Assembly: GCA_026994125.1 (NCBI GenBank) | Contig: JALWRJ010000239.1 | Coordinates: 1-6,214 of the forward strand | Direction of reading: 5' to 3' | Length of the DNA stretch: 6,214 bases | From: Cyclobacteriaceae bacterium | Lineage (GTDB): Bacteria > Bacteroidota > Bacteroidia > Cytophagales > Cyclobacteriaceae | Made by a program: the position numbers and the translations under genes | The notes under the pieces: model-generated | What the model saw: the letters and a program-made list of their open reading frames with translations, nothing else | What the model was told of the DNA's origin: nothing | Database searches by the model: none | In this document: in pieces, positions 1 through 6,144 of the stretch | Numbering within the stretch: position 1 is the stretch's first letter | Layout: every line of letters begins with the position of its first letter

Positions 1-1726
1 TTTGTAAAACCATGGTAGGGTTTGTCCAGGGCCAGTCGCTTACTTTGGTGGCTTTTATTCCATTAAACGAAGTTTTGTCTTTACGCATCATACGCAATGG
101 GTAATAAAATATTTCGGAAGTGCCATCAGTGTAAGTTACATATACTTCGATGGGCATGGGCATGGTGCCTTTATTAGACAGGGTTACCTGGGTGGTGGTA
201 TCTTTGGTTACTACCTTTTCGATACCGTAATCCACATGGTGTGTTGTGCCAATCCAATCGTTAAAAAACCAAGCAAGTTCAAAGCCGGTTTCTTTTTCTA
301 TGATTCTTCTAAAATCGGTTGGGTTGGGGTGTTTAAATTTCCAAGCGTTAAAATAAGCTCTAAACGCCTTTTCAAATTCGGGTTCGCCTACAATGTAGGC
401 AAGCATGGCAGGCACCATAGAGCCCATGGAATAGGCGGCAATACCATAAGCTAAATTGGTGTGGTAGTGGTCGGCATGGGTGGTAAGGGGTTCTTGTTTA
501 TTCTTGTTTACCAGGTAACGATAGCCGGCATAGCTGCTTGCTTGTGGGTCGGCCTTGTTACCAGCCAGGTAACTTTTAGTAATGTTAGCTGCATAGGTAG
601 TAAATCCTTCGTCCATCCAGGGGTAAAGACTTTCGTTGCTGGCTAGCACCCCTTGGTACCAGCTATGAAACATTTCGTGAACGGTTACACTTAACAGGCC
701 GGTAAAGCTTCCTCGTCCTAAAATTAAGGTAGCCATGGGGTACTCCATGCCGCCATCGCCACCTTGTATAACACTGTAGTCCGAGTAGGGATATTGGCCA
801 AATCGTTGATTCATAAAGCTAACCATTTTAGGAGCAGTTTCAATTAATTGAGGCCAGGTTTGGCGGGTAATACTATCGGGTTGATAAAAAAAGTGCATCA
901 AAGGGCCTAGAGGTATTTGTACTTGTTGGTGTACATAGTCGGGGTCGGCTGCCCATACAAAGTCGTGCACATTTTCTGCTTTAAAATGCCAGGTTAAATT
1001 TTTATTTTTTTTATGCTTTACTGTTTGGCCATTGGGTAAATAACCGTAGCCAATTTCTTCGGGGTTTTGCAATACACCGGTGGCAGCTACAACATATTGC
1101 GAGTTTAGGGTAATGTGTACATCAAAATTGCCCCAAACTCCATGAAACTCTCTGGCAACGTAAGGGTTAGCATGCCAACCGGCATAATCGTACTCGCTTA
1201 GTTTGGGATACCATTGCGCCATAGAGTACTCGATGCTTTCGCTATTGTTACGGCCGGTACGCCTGATTTGCACAGGTACCTGCCCCTGAAAATGCATGTT
1301 TAGGGTAGCGCTTGTACCGGGTAGTAAGGGCTTAGGAAGCACTACTTGCAGTATGGTGCCCGATACGGTAAAGCTGGCATCCTGGCCATCCATGGTAAGG
1401 CTGGTGGGGTACAGTTTTCCTGTTTCGCTATCGGTAAGTGTGGCTATTCTGTCGCCTACACGCGAATCGGGGTCTTCAATGTTTCTGGAACGTACATCCA
1501 TCATACTGCCGGGCTGAAAAGCATTGAGGTAGAGATGGTAATACAGCTTTTGCAGGGTGTCGGGCGAATTATTGGTGTAGATAAGTTTTTGAGTACCTGA
1601 AAAAGAGTGGGTTTTTACATCAAAATTAATGTGCATGGTGTAATCTACTTTTTGTTGCCATCGGCTTGTTTGTGCTGCCAAGCTACATGGTGTAAGGATT
1701 GCCAGGATTACGTATAATTTTTTCAT
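1..1726 (-). CDS. Exported M1-family zinc metallopeptidase (aminopeptidase N-like), 3' end outside the window
   Basis: The reading frame is open from ATG at 1726 to the left edge (575 complete codons, no stop), so the C-terminus is missing. A signal peptide is visible (MKKLYVILAIL..., probable signal peptidase I cut near SLAAQ), placing the enzyme in the periplasm or outside. Residues ~25-250 fit the M1 N-terminal beta domain. The catalytic domain follows, with the substrate-binding GxMEx loop as GGMEY (residues 325-329), zinc motif HEMFH (H350, E351, H354) and, 18 residues later, the third ligand E373 in WMDEGFTTY. Y432 in AYSMGSM is the probable transition-state tyrosine. The family removes N-terminal residues from peptides; the substrate here is unknown. 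GGMEY in place of GAMEN suggests a divergent Bacteroidota subgroup rather than classical PepN. The start is preceded by an A9 run and TAACA, typical of Shine-Dalgarno-independent Bacteroidota leaders. It lies 180 bases downstream of xseB on the same strand; no clear promoter was found between them. Confidence 0.93.
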   Translation of the reverse strand, partial: MKKLYVILAILTPCSLAAQTSRWQQKVDYTMHINFDVKTHSFSGTQKLIYTNNSPDTLQKLYYHLYLNAFQPGSMMDVRSRNIEDPDSRVGDRIATLTDSETGKLYPTSLTMDGQDASFTVSGTILQVVLPKPLLPGTSATLNMHFQGQVPVQIRRTGRNNSESIEYSMAQWYPKLSEYDYAGWHANPYVAREFHGVWGNFDVHITLNSQYVVAATGVLQNPEEIGYGYLPNGQTVKHKKNKNLTWHFKAENVHDFVWAADPDYVHQQVQIPLGPLMHFFYQPDSITRQTWPQLIETAPKMVSFMNQRFGQYPYSDYSVIQGGDGGMEYPMATLILGRGSFTGLLSVTVHEMFHSWYQGVLASNESLYPWMDEGFTTYAANITKSYLAGNKADPQASSYAGYRYLVNKNKQEPLTTHADHYHTNLAYGIAAYSMGSMVPAMLAYIVGEPEFEKAFRAYFNAWKFKHPNPTDFRRIIEKETGFELAWFFNDWIGTTHHVDYGIEKVVTKDTTTQVTLSNKGTMPMPIEVYVTYTDGTSEIFYYPLRMMRKDKTSFNGIKATKVSDWPWTNPTMVLQ

Positions 1727-1906
1727 TGTTATTTTTTTTTGTTTACTTTTACTAAGTATGTTGCATCTTTATGTTTATGCCCACCCAGGTTCGAAAAACC
1801 AATGCTCTTTTTATTTATGGTGCTGTTAAATAAGCATTTGGCTAGCTTAAGTTCCTCGATGTTGGGCTGCCAAATTAGCAATTTTTATTGGCTTTAATGC
1901 ACACTT

Positions 1907-2110
1907 TTATTCGGTTGGCATATTCATTTGCGAAATTACTTCGTTAATTTCTTCTTCGGTAGAGGCAAGTGCTTTTTTACAGGCTTTAATTAGAGTGCTC
2001 GATTCTTTAACAAGTTTCCCTATTTTTTCTATATCCAATTCTTCAGATTGCATTTCTTCGGCTATTTGGTTGAGCCGCTCAAGGGCTTGGTTATAACTAA
2101 ATTTACTCAT
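1907..2110 (-). CDS. xseB: Exodeoxyribonuclease VII small subunit
   Basis: This 67-residue, highly charged, all-helical protein begins MSKFSYNQALERLNQIAEEM, matching the XseB pattern of F-x-x-A-L-x-x-L-x-x-I followed by a helical hairpin with a conserved LIKAC segment near residues 40-44. XseB binds several-fold to the XseA subunit to form cytoplasmic exonuclease VII, which degrades single-stranded DNA from both ends into oligonucleotides. It is slightly shorter than the 80-residue E. coli protein, within the family range. Its ATG overlaps the TGA of xseA (ATGA), so the two are translationally coupled, which supports both the start and the assignment. Confidence 0.95.
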   Translation of the reverse strand: MSKFSYNQALERLNQIAEEMQSEELDIEKIGKLVKESSTLIKACKKALASTEEEINEVISQMNMPTE

Positions 2111-3414
2111 AAGTGGTTATTCTCTTTTGCTTGTGTTACGGTGGTAGATAGTTGTTGGGTTTCGGTAATTACCTCAATTTGGTCGCCTTTGGTGGCTCTG
2201 GTACCACGAAGCAATTTACCATTTTTATAGGCTAAGGCATAGCCTCTTTTTAATAAATGTTTCGGGTTTAGTAAGTCTATTTTTTGGGTAAGTGATTTGA
2301 GCTGGTTGTGTGCTTTATTAAGTTGTAATTGCCCGGTGTGGGCTATTTGCTGTTCTATGTTAGTAAGTTGGTTGTATGCCCGGGTTTGGTTCCATTTTAC
2401 TAGGTGCACAATTTGCTGTGCTTTGGTGTTAATGGCCGTGTTTTCTTTGCTTATTTTATGATGGCTCAGTAATACAATATCGTTCATTAATTGCTTTATT
2501 AGCTCTTTTTCGGCAGTAATATAGTTAGAGGCAATGTTGCTGATGCTGGTGAATAAATCGGTTATTTTATTGTGGAAGGCATTAAAGCCGTACAGGATAA
2601 ACTCGGCTACAGCTGTTGGGGTTTTTAGTTGGGTGTGCGCCACCCTATCGGCTATGGAGGTGTCGCGTTCGTGCCCAATGCCGGTAAGTACCGGTAGCGG
2701 AAATTGCGCCAGATGGCTGCATAGCTCATAGTTGTCAAAGCAGTCGAGGTCGAGTTGCGAGCCACCGCCACGAATAAGCACGACCAATTGGAATTTTTTG
2801 GAGGCATGTACTTGATGTAGCGCATGAATAATGCTGTCCGGAGCCGAATTGCCTTGCATGGTAGCAGCAAACAATTGGTAATTAATATGATACCCGTAAG
2901 GGTTATGGGTTAATTGATTAATAAAATCCTGATATCCGGCTGCGGTGGCCGAGCTTATGATGGCTACGTTTTGGGGTACAACGGGTAACTCCAGGCTTTT
3001 GTTCATATCCATTACACCATCGGATGTAAGTTGCTGGATTACCTGTTGGCGGGCTCGTTCGCGTTCGCCCAGCGTATAGGAGGGGTCAATGTCTTTAATA
3101 TTTAGACTAAGCCCATAAACCTCATGGAAACTTACTTTGGTATTGGCTAAAATGCGCATGCCTGCTGCCAGTTGGCCGCCCGTAGTGCGTGTAAACCAAG
3201 CCGAAATATTACGAAAGGTATAGGCCCAAATGGTAGCGCGAGCTTTGGCTATTACTTTGCCTTCTTCTTTTTGAACCAGTTCCAGGTAGCAATGCCCACT
3301 ATGGTTTACCTGTAGTTGGGCAATTTCGGCTACTACCCAGTACGAAGGTGCTAAGTGGCCTTCGAGCGTTGTTTTTATTTGTTGGTTGAGTTCGGAAAGG
3401 CTGAGTTCTTGCAT
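2107..3414 (-). CDS. xseA: Exodeoxyribonuclease VII large subunit
   Basis: This 435-residue protein is close to the usual XseA length (E. coli about 456). Residues ~1-110 form the N-terminal OB-fold that binds single-stranded DNA (SLSELNQQIK..., YWVVAEIAQL). The catalytic domain carries the family hallmarks IRGGGS (214-219), a D/E-rich stretch with D222, D224 and D227, GIGHERD (245-251), D256, and TPTAVAE (265-271). A long helical, coiled-coil-like segment (~280-380) is where XseB subunits bind. The C-terminal LLKRGYALAYKNGK (387-400) is also typical. It is the catalytic subunit of exonuclease VII, acting on single-stranded DNA in repair and recombination. A perfect TAnnTTTG promoter element sits just upstream of the start. 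xseB follows with a 4-base overlap. Nothing is missing or broken. Confidence 0.98.
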   Translation of the reverse strand: MQELSLSELNQQIKTTLEGHLAPSYWVVAEIAQLQVNHSGHCYLELVQKEEGKVIAKARATIWAYTFRNISAWFTRTTGGQLAAGMRILANTKVSFHEVYGLSLNIKDIDPSYTLGERERARQQVIQQLTSDGVMDMNKSLELPVVPQNVAIISSATAAGYQDFINQLTHNPYGYHINYQLFAATMQGNSAPDSIIHALHQVHASKKFQLVVLIRGGGSQLDLDCFDNYELCSHLAQFPLPVLTGIGHERDTSIADRVAHTQLKTPTAVAEFILYGFNAFHNKITDLFTSISNIASNYITAEKELIKQLMNDIVLLSHHKISKENTAINTKAQQIVHLVKWNQTRAYNQLTNIEQQIAHTGQLQLNKAHNQLKSLTQKIDLLNPKHLLKRGYALAYKNGKLLRGTRATKGDQIEVITETQQLSTTVTQAKENNHL

Positions 3415-3430
3415 AGGGCTTATTGAACTT

Positions 3431-3438
3431 CAAAAATA
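3431..3438 (-). promoter_or_regulatory. Predicted -7 promoter element of xseAB
   Basis: The minus strand reads TATTTTTG, an exact match to the Bacteroidota -7 consensus TAnnTTTG. It lies 16 bases before the xseA ATG, implying a very short leader of about 10 bases. The nearest upstream TTG that could serve as -33 (minus strand, 3464-3462) is 23 bases away, slightly longer than usual. The position and exact match make it plausible; AT-rich DNA gives chance matches. Confidence 0.45.
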
Positions 3439-3594
3439 AGCACATCAACGAATAATATAGGCAACTTAATGAGCTTAACCCCAAAAAATGTCTGATATTT
3501 TTACCTGATGGGCAGACCATTCCAAAGGAATTGCTTTACCTGCTGGTAAATGCTAATTTAAGTTTAAAAATCAGCTAAATTTTAAGTTGGTTGG

Positions 3595-3834
3595 TTACAT
3601 TAGTTTCTTTTTAGCTTCCCAGATAATAGCCCCAATTAACAATACCCAAGGGGTGCCATGCAAAACTAAATCGAACCAATCCATGAGCTGCATACCGGTG
3701 GCTCCTCCCAGTACCCATTTTACTTTTCCTAAAATATGTGGAGGAGCAAAAGGTGCCAGGCCCAAGGTTAAACTGGCTAGTAAAAAGCGAGGTATCAGGC
3801 TTGTTTTTTCTTGTGTTGATGTTGTTTTTTTCAT
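3595..3834 (-). CDS. Small two-helix membrane protein of unknown function
   Basis: This encodes 79 residues: a basic/polar N-terminus (MKKTTSTQEK), a first hydrophobic segment at ~16-31 (RFLLASLTLGLAPFAP), a short soluble linker with PPH, KVKW and GGATGM, then DWFDLVLHG (52-60) leading into a second hydrophobic segment (~61-72) and a basic end (EAKKKLM). Both ends are probably cytoplasmic, by the positive-inside rule. The layout APF.P.PH...K.K...GG......D..DL..HG.P..LL resembles a family of roughly 70-residue proteins that automated pipelines sometimes label 'RND transporter'. I recall this from memory; the label is not credible for so small a protein, and the true function is unknown. H33, D52, D55 and H59 would be the residues to test as ligands. 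An in-frame TAG lies 9 bases upstream of the ATG, so the start cannot be further upstream. It follows the persulfide dioxygenase gene on the same strand, separated by a terminator-like hairpin, with no promoter seen between. Confidence 0.72.
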   Translation of the reverse strand: MKKTTSTQEKTSLIPRFLLASLTLGLAPFAPPHILGKVKWVLGGATGMQLMDWFDLVLHGTPWVLLIGAIIWEAKKKLM

Positions 3835-3845
3835 TGTTCTTAACT

Positions 3846-3905
3846 AAAAAAAACATCCTGCATTTAAATTGGCTCTTGCTAGTTGGCTAACCTAAACACA
3901 GGATG
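3846..3905 (-). terminator. Intrinsic terminator (possible attenuator) after the persulfide dioxygenase gene
   Basis: On the minus strand, the arm CATCCTG (3905-3899) pairs perfectly with CAGGATG (3860-3854), and the pairing can continue inwards with A-U and G-U pairs to about 17 bp around an ~18-base loop. Eight T residues (3853-3846) follow the stem directly. It begins 26 bases after the stop of the upstream gene, as expected for a Rho-independent terminator. There is no T-run on the plus-strand side, so it is one-directional. The T-tract ends 11 bases before the ATG of the small membrane protein, so the hairpin also sits in that gene's leader. Confidence 0.8.
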
Positions 3906-3931
3906 GTAATATGAAAATCAGTTGTTGTGTA

Positions 3932-5347
3932 TTATAACATAGTTGTGGGGCAAACGTATTCGGTTACCCGCACACCAGCTTCTTTTATAGCGTTAAAACC
4001 ACCTTTAATATCGATAACATTTTTAATGCCTTTTGATTTAAGTATAGAAGCGGCAATCATTGAACGGTAACCTCCTACACAATGCATGTAGTATTCTTCG
4101 TTTTTATCATATTCGTTAATGTTGGAATTGATAAAATCGAGCGGACGGTTTACTACGTTCTCTGCATCAATACGCTCTGAGTAAAATTCTGATGCTTTAC
4201 GTACATCCACAATATTAATGTTAGCCATCATTTTTACTTTAAGTTCGTTCGGGGTAATAGAAATGATTGAATCGGTTTCAAATCCAGCTTCTTTCCAAGC
4301 CTCAATGCCTCCTTTTAGGTAACCAATGGTGTTGTCGTAACCTACTCGTGATAAGCGAGTTACTACTTCTTCTTCACGTCCTTCATCAGCAATAAACAAA
4401 ATAGGGGCTTCAATATTTTCGATAACTGCACCTACCCAGGGAGCAAAGTTATCATCGATGTTAAAATTATAGCTATTAGGCACAAAAGCATCTTTAAATA
4501 TTTGCTCGTGGCGGGTATCCAGCACAATAATGCCATCGGTGTTTTCCATTAATTTTTTAAACTCGGTTGGTTCATGGGCTACCAAACCACTGGCCAAAAT
4601 TTCGGAATAAGGCTTGTTAACGCCTTTGTTTTTGCCGGCATTTTTAGGGAAATACTGAGGAGGTGTTACTAACCCGGTAAGCACTTCTTTAATAAATTCT
4701 TCTTTGGTCATGTCGGCACGCAAAGCGTAGTTTACTTCTTTTTGATGTCCCAGGGTATCAAAGGTTTCTTCGCTCATATTTTTACCGCATGCCGATCCGG
4801 CACCATGGTTAGGATAAATAATGATATCATCGGGTAATTTCATTAATTTGTTTCGTAGCGAATCAAATAAATGGCCGGCCAGGTCGGCTTGGGTTAAATC
4901 GGATTTTACGGCCAGGTCGGGGCGACCTACATCGCCAATAAAGAGGGCATCTCCTGTAAAAACACACTCTTTTTTGCCTTCTTCGTTAATATATACTAAG
5001 GATATCGACTCCATGGTGTGGCCGGGTGTATGCATTAATTCTAAGGTTATATCGCCAATTTTGAATTTTTCTCCATCGGTGCCTTCGTGGAAATCGAATT
5101 CGGCTTTGGCCGAAGGGCCATACACAATGGTAGCTCCTGTTTTTTTGGCTAAATCGACATGACCCGATACAAAATCGGCATGAAAATGTGTTAAAAAGAT
5201 ATATTTAATTTTTACATCGTAATCTGCCGCCCGTGTTATATAGGGTGTTGTTTCTCTAAGTGGGTCTATTACGGCAGCTTCGCCATTGGAATGTACAAAG
5301 TAAGCGGCTTCGGCCAGACAGCCTGTGTATATCTGTTCTACTGACAT
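3932..5347 (-). CDS. Persulfide dioxygenase-rhodanese fusion (CstB/ETHE1-like)
   Basis: This 471-residue cytoplasmic protein has three domains. Residues ~1-235 are a metallo-beta-lactamase fold of the ETHE1 persulfide dioxygenase group: THFHADF (53-59; H54, H56, D58), H110 in TPGH, D133 in TGDALF, GRPD (141-144) and NHGAGSACGK (180-189). The expected mononuclear-iron ligands are H54, H110 and D133. Phe59 replaces the second-site His of THxHxDH. Residues ~255-355 form a rhodanese domain with no catalytic Cys (FIADEGRE at 318-325), probably structural. Residues ~365-465 form a second rhodanese with active loop CVGGYRS (C423-S429). C187 and C466 are further thiols that could take part in persulfide transfer. 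The family oxidises glutathione or low-molecular-weight persulfides with O2; fusions pass sulfur on to sulfite to give thiosulfate. Here that is inferred from homology. It is transcribed divergently from a rhodanese lipoprotein, ends at a strong terminator, and has a Crp/Fnr-like site upstream. Confidence 0.95.
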   Translation of the reverse strand: MSVEQIYTGCLAEAAYFVHSNGEAAVIDPLRETTPYITRAADYDVKIKYIFLTHFHADFVSGHVDLAKKTGATIVYGPSAKAEFDFHEGTDGEKFKIGDITLELMHTPGHTMESISLVYINEEGKKECVFTGDALFIGDVGRPDLAVKSDLTQADLAGHLFDSLRNKLMKLPDDIIIYPNHGAGSACGKNMSEETFDTLGHQKEVNYALRADMTKEEFIKEVLTGLVTPPQYFPKNAGKNKGVNKPYSEILASGLVAHEPTEFKKLMENTDGIIVLDTRHEQIFKDAFVPNSYNFNIDDNFAPWVGAVIENIEAPILFIADEGREEEVVTRLSRVGYDNTIGYLKGGIEAWKEAGFETDSIISITPNELKVKMMANINIVDVRKASEFYSERIDAENVVNRPLDFINSNINEYDKNEEYYMHCVGGYRSMIAASILKSKGIKNVIDIKGGFNAIKEAGVRVTEYVCPTTML

Positions 5348-5386
5348 ATTATTGTTTTTTTATAGTGATACATTTTTTGAACTTTG

Positions 5387-5394
5387 CAAGGATA
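5387..5394 (-). promoter_or_regulatory. Predicted -7 element of the persulfide dioxygenase gene
   Basis: The minus strand reads TATCCTTG, one mismatch from TAnnTTTG, 39 bases before the ATG at 5347. This implies a leader of about 35 bases that ends in an A-rich stretch. No TTG is found at the -33 position, which fits an activator-dependent promoter. A Crp/Fnr-like palindrome lies 21 bases upstream. Confidence 0.45.
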
Positions 5395-5415
5395 CTAAAA
5401 GCTTAATATAATTAA

Positions 5416-5431
5416 TGTGACTCATATTACA
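5416..5431 (-). promoter_or_regulatory. Crp/Fnr-family-like binding site upstream of the persulfide dioxygenase gene
   Basis: The plus strand reads TGTGA-CTCATA-TTACA, nine of ten positions of the Crp-type TGTGA-N6-TCACA. Read towards the minus-strand gene it is TGTAA-TATGAG-TCACA. Its centre (5423.5) is about 41 bases upstream of the transcription start predicted from the -7 element, the classical class II activator position. The regulator is not in the window, so its identity is unknown. Confidence 0.45.
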
Positions 5432-5540
5432 TAAGACTTTTTAAAATAAAATTTTGTTTTACAAATGCCTTTAGTCTATATATAAGGTATATGGGTGGTA
5501 AAAACCAATTAAAATTTATTTGTGATAACATTAATGAAGC

Positions 5541-5570
5541 TTTGTAAACTTAGGATACTATGTTAATTTG
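5541..5570 (+). promoter_or_regulatory. Possible upstream promoter for the rhodanese lipoprotein gene
   Basis: TTTG (5541-5544), an 18-base spacer and TTAATTTG (5563-5570, one mismatch from TAnnTTTG) resemble a Bacteroidota -33/-7 pair. Transcription from here would give a leader of about 130 bases carrying the inverted repeat at 5612-5642. It is weaker than the promoter candidate nearer the gene, and the AT-rich setting makes chance matches likely. Confidence 0.28.
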
Positions 5571-5611
5571 CACCATTAGATGAAACTTTTTTAAGAATAC
5601 AGTTTGTTAAT

Positions 5612-5642
5612 CACAAAACACAAGAGCTATTAATGTTTTGTG
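5612..5642. repeat. Perfect 9-bp inverted repeat, possible operator or leader hairpin
   Basis: CACAAAACA (5612-5620) and TGTTTTGTG (5634-5642) are exact reverse complements around a 13-base spacer. No T-run follows on either strand, so it is not a usual terminator. Its right arm overlaps the left half of the Crp/Fnr-like site at 5639-5654, so a second DNA-binding protein here could compete with an activator. The role is unknown. Confidence 0.4.
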
Positions 5643-5654
5643 GTCGATGTCACA
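5639..5654 (+). promoter_or_regulatory. Crp/Fnr-family-like binding site upstream of the rhodanese lipoprotein gene
   Basis: The sequence TGTGG-TCGATG-TCACA matches nine of ten positions of TGTGA-N6-TCACA. It shares the half-site GTCACA with the site facing the other gene (5416-5431). It ends exactly 21 bases before the -7-like TTACTTTG, the same spacing as on the other side. Its centre (5646.5) would lie near -41 of the predicted start, a class II activator position. Confidence 0.45.
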
Positions 5655-5675
5655 CGATACAAATGGCTAATTAAT

Positions 5676-5683
5676 TTACTTTG
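5676..5683 (+). promoter_or_regulatory. Predicted -7 element of the rhodanese lipoprotein gene
   Basis: TTACTTTG differs from TAnnTTTG at one position (the second base). It lies 24 bases before the ATG at 5708, giving a leader of about 20 AT-rich bases. There is no TTG at the -33 distance, again consistent with dependence on an activator bound at 5639-5654. Confidence 0.45.
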
Positions 5684-5707
5684 TTGTTTAATTTTAAATT
5701 TACTACT

Positions 5708-6142
5708 ATGAAAAAAATGATTAATGTAAGCTTAGCCTTACTTTTTGTAGTTACCATAACTTCTTGTGGTAATTCACAATCAAAGAAATCTTCTGAAAAC
5801 GCTTCCGCTGCTGTACAAGCAAAAACTCAAATAGCTAAAAACGTAGGTACCGATGAGTTTCAGCAAAAAATGAAAGGAGATGTACAGTTAATTGATGTGC
5901 GTACACCCGAAGAGGTGGCAGCCGGAGCCATTGAGGGGAGTACTCCTATCGATTTTTACGGCCAAAATTTTCAACAAAATCTGGAAAAATTAGATAAAGA
6001 AAAACCCGTGTTGGTGTACTGTGCAGTAGGTGGCCGCAGCGGACAGGCCATGCAACTTATGAAAAAAATGGGCTTTAAGGAGATATATAACCTTTCGGGG
6101 GGTATTAGAGCCTGGAAAGCCGAGGGGAAACCGGTAAAGTAA
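5708..6142 (+). CDS. Single-domain rhodanese lipoprotein (sulfurtransferase)
   Basis: The product is 144 residues from ATG at 5708. An in-frame TTG at 5681 is open but would put nine extra residues (LFNFKF...) before the signal peptide and would start inside the -7-like element, so the ATG is preferred. The N-terminus MKKMINVSLALLFVVTITSC is a lipoprotein signal peptide with lipobox ITSC; C20 would be lipidated and anchor the protein in the envelope. A Ser/Lys/Ala-rich linker (~21-45) has no acidic run after the Cys, so surface export is not indicated. Residues ~46-142 are one rhodanese domain with LIDVRTPEEVAAGAI, active loop CAVGGRS (C105, R110, S111) and LSGGIRAW near the end. It should carry a persulfide on C105 and transfer sulfane sulfur in the periplasm; the donor and acceptor are unknown. 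It is transcribed divergently from the persulfide dioxygenase-rhodanese gene. No intrinsic terminator is seen before the repeats that follow. Confidence 0.94.
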   Translation: MKKMINVSLALLFVVTITSCGNSQSKKSSENASAAVQAKTQIAKNVGTDEFQQKMKGDVQLIDVRTPEEVAAGAIEGSTPIDFYGQNFQQNLEKLDKEKPVLVYCAVGGRSGQAMQLMKKMGFKEIYNLSGGIRAWKAEGKPVK

Positions 6143-6144
6143 AG

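Larger units (their letters stand above)
5348..5707. other. Divergent intergenic regulatory region
   Basis: About 360 very AT-rich bases separate the two divergent sulfur genes, with no credible coding sequence. The region contains two Crp/Fnr-like palindromes with matching promoter elements (one facing each gene), a possible extra plus-strand promoter at 5541-5570, and a perfect 9-bp inverted repeat at 5612-5642. Each is listed separately. The middle portion (about 5435-5540) shows no recognisable RNA gene or site. Confidence 0.7.

Noticed and set aside
1871..1877. TAATTTG on the minus strand as a promoter for the M1 peptidase gene
   Set aside because: It is one base short of TAnnTTTG, has no properly spaced TTG upstream and would leave a leader of about 140 bases; the peptidase may have another promoter or be read from xseAB.
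1869..1895. GCCAA / TTGGC inverted repeat just after xseB
   Set aside because: A 5-bp stem with a long loop and no following T-tract on the minus strand; too weak to call the end of the xseAB transcript.
3535..3550. TTTACC-TGCT-GGTAAA hairpin between xseA and the small membrane protein gene
   Set aside because: The stem is only 6 bp and AT-rich with no T-run on either side, so it does not qualify as a terminator; kept only as a note.
4821..5162. 113-codon open frame on the plus strand inside the persulfide dioxygenase gene
   Set aside because: It is antisense to a clearly conserved metallo-beta-lactamase domain and its translation has no recognisable domain; it is a shadow frame.
5519..5617. 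TTTGTGAT and ATCACAAA as a widely spaced inverted pair around the upstream promoter candidate
   Set aside because: The arms match over 8 bases but are 83 bases apart in very AT-rich DNA; looping is conceivable but chance is more likely.
5681..5707. In-frame TTG start that would lengthen the rhodanese lipoprotein by nine residues
   Set aside because: The extra residues would precede a typical MKK signal peptide, and the codon lies within the predicted -7 element; ATG at 5708 fits a lipoprotein signal far better.
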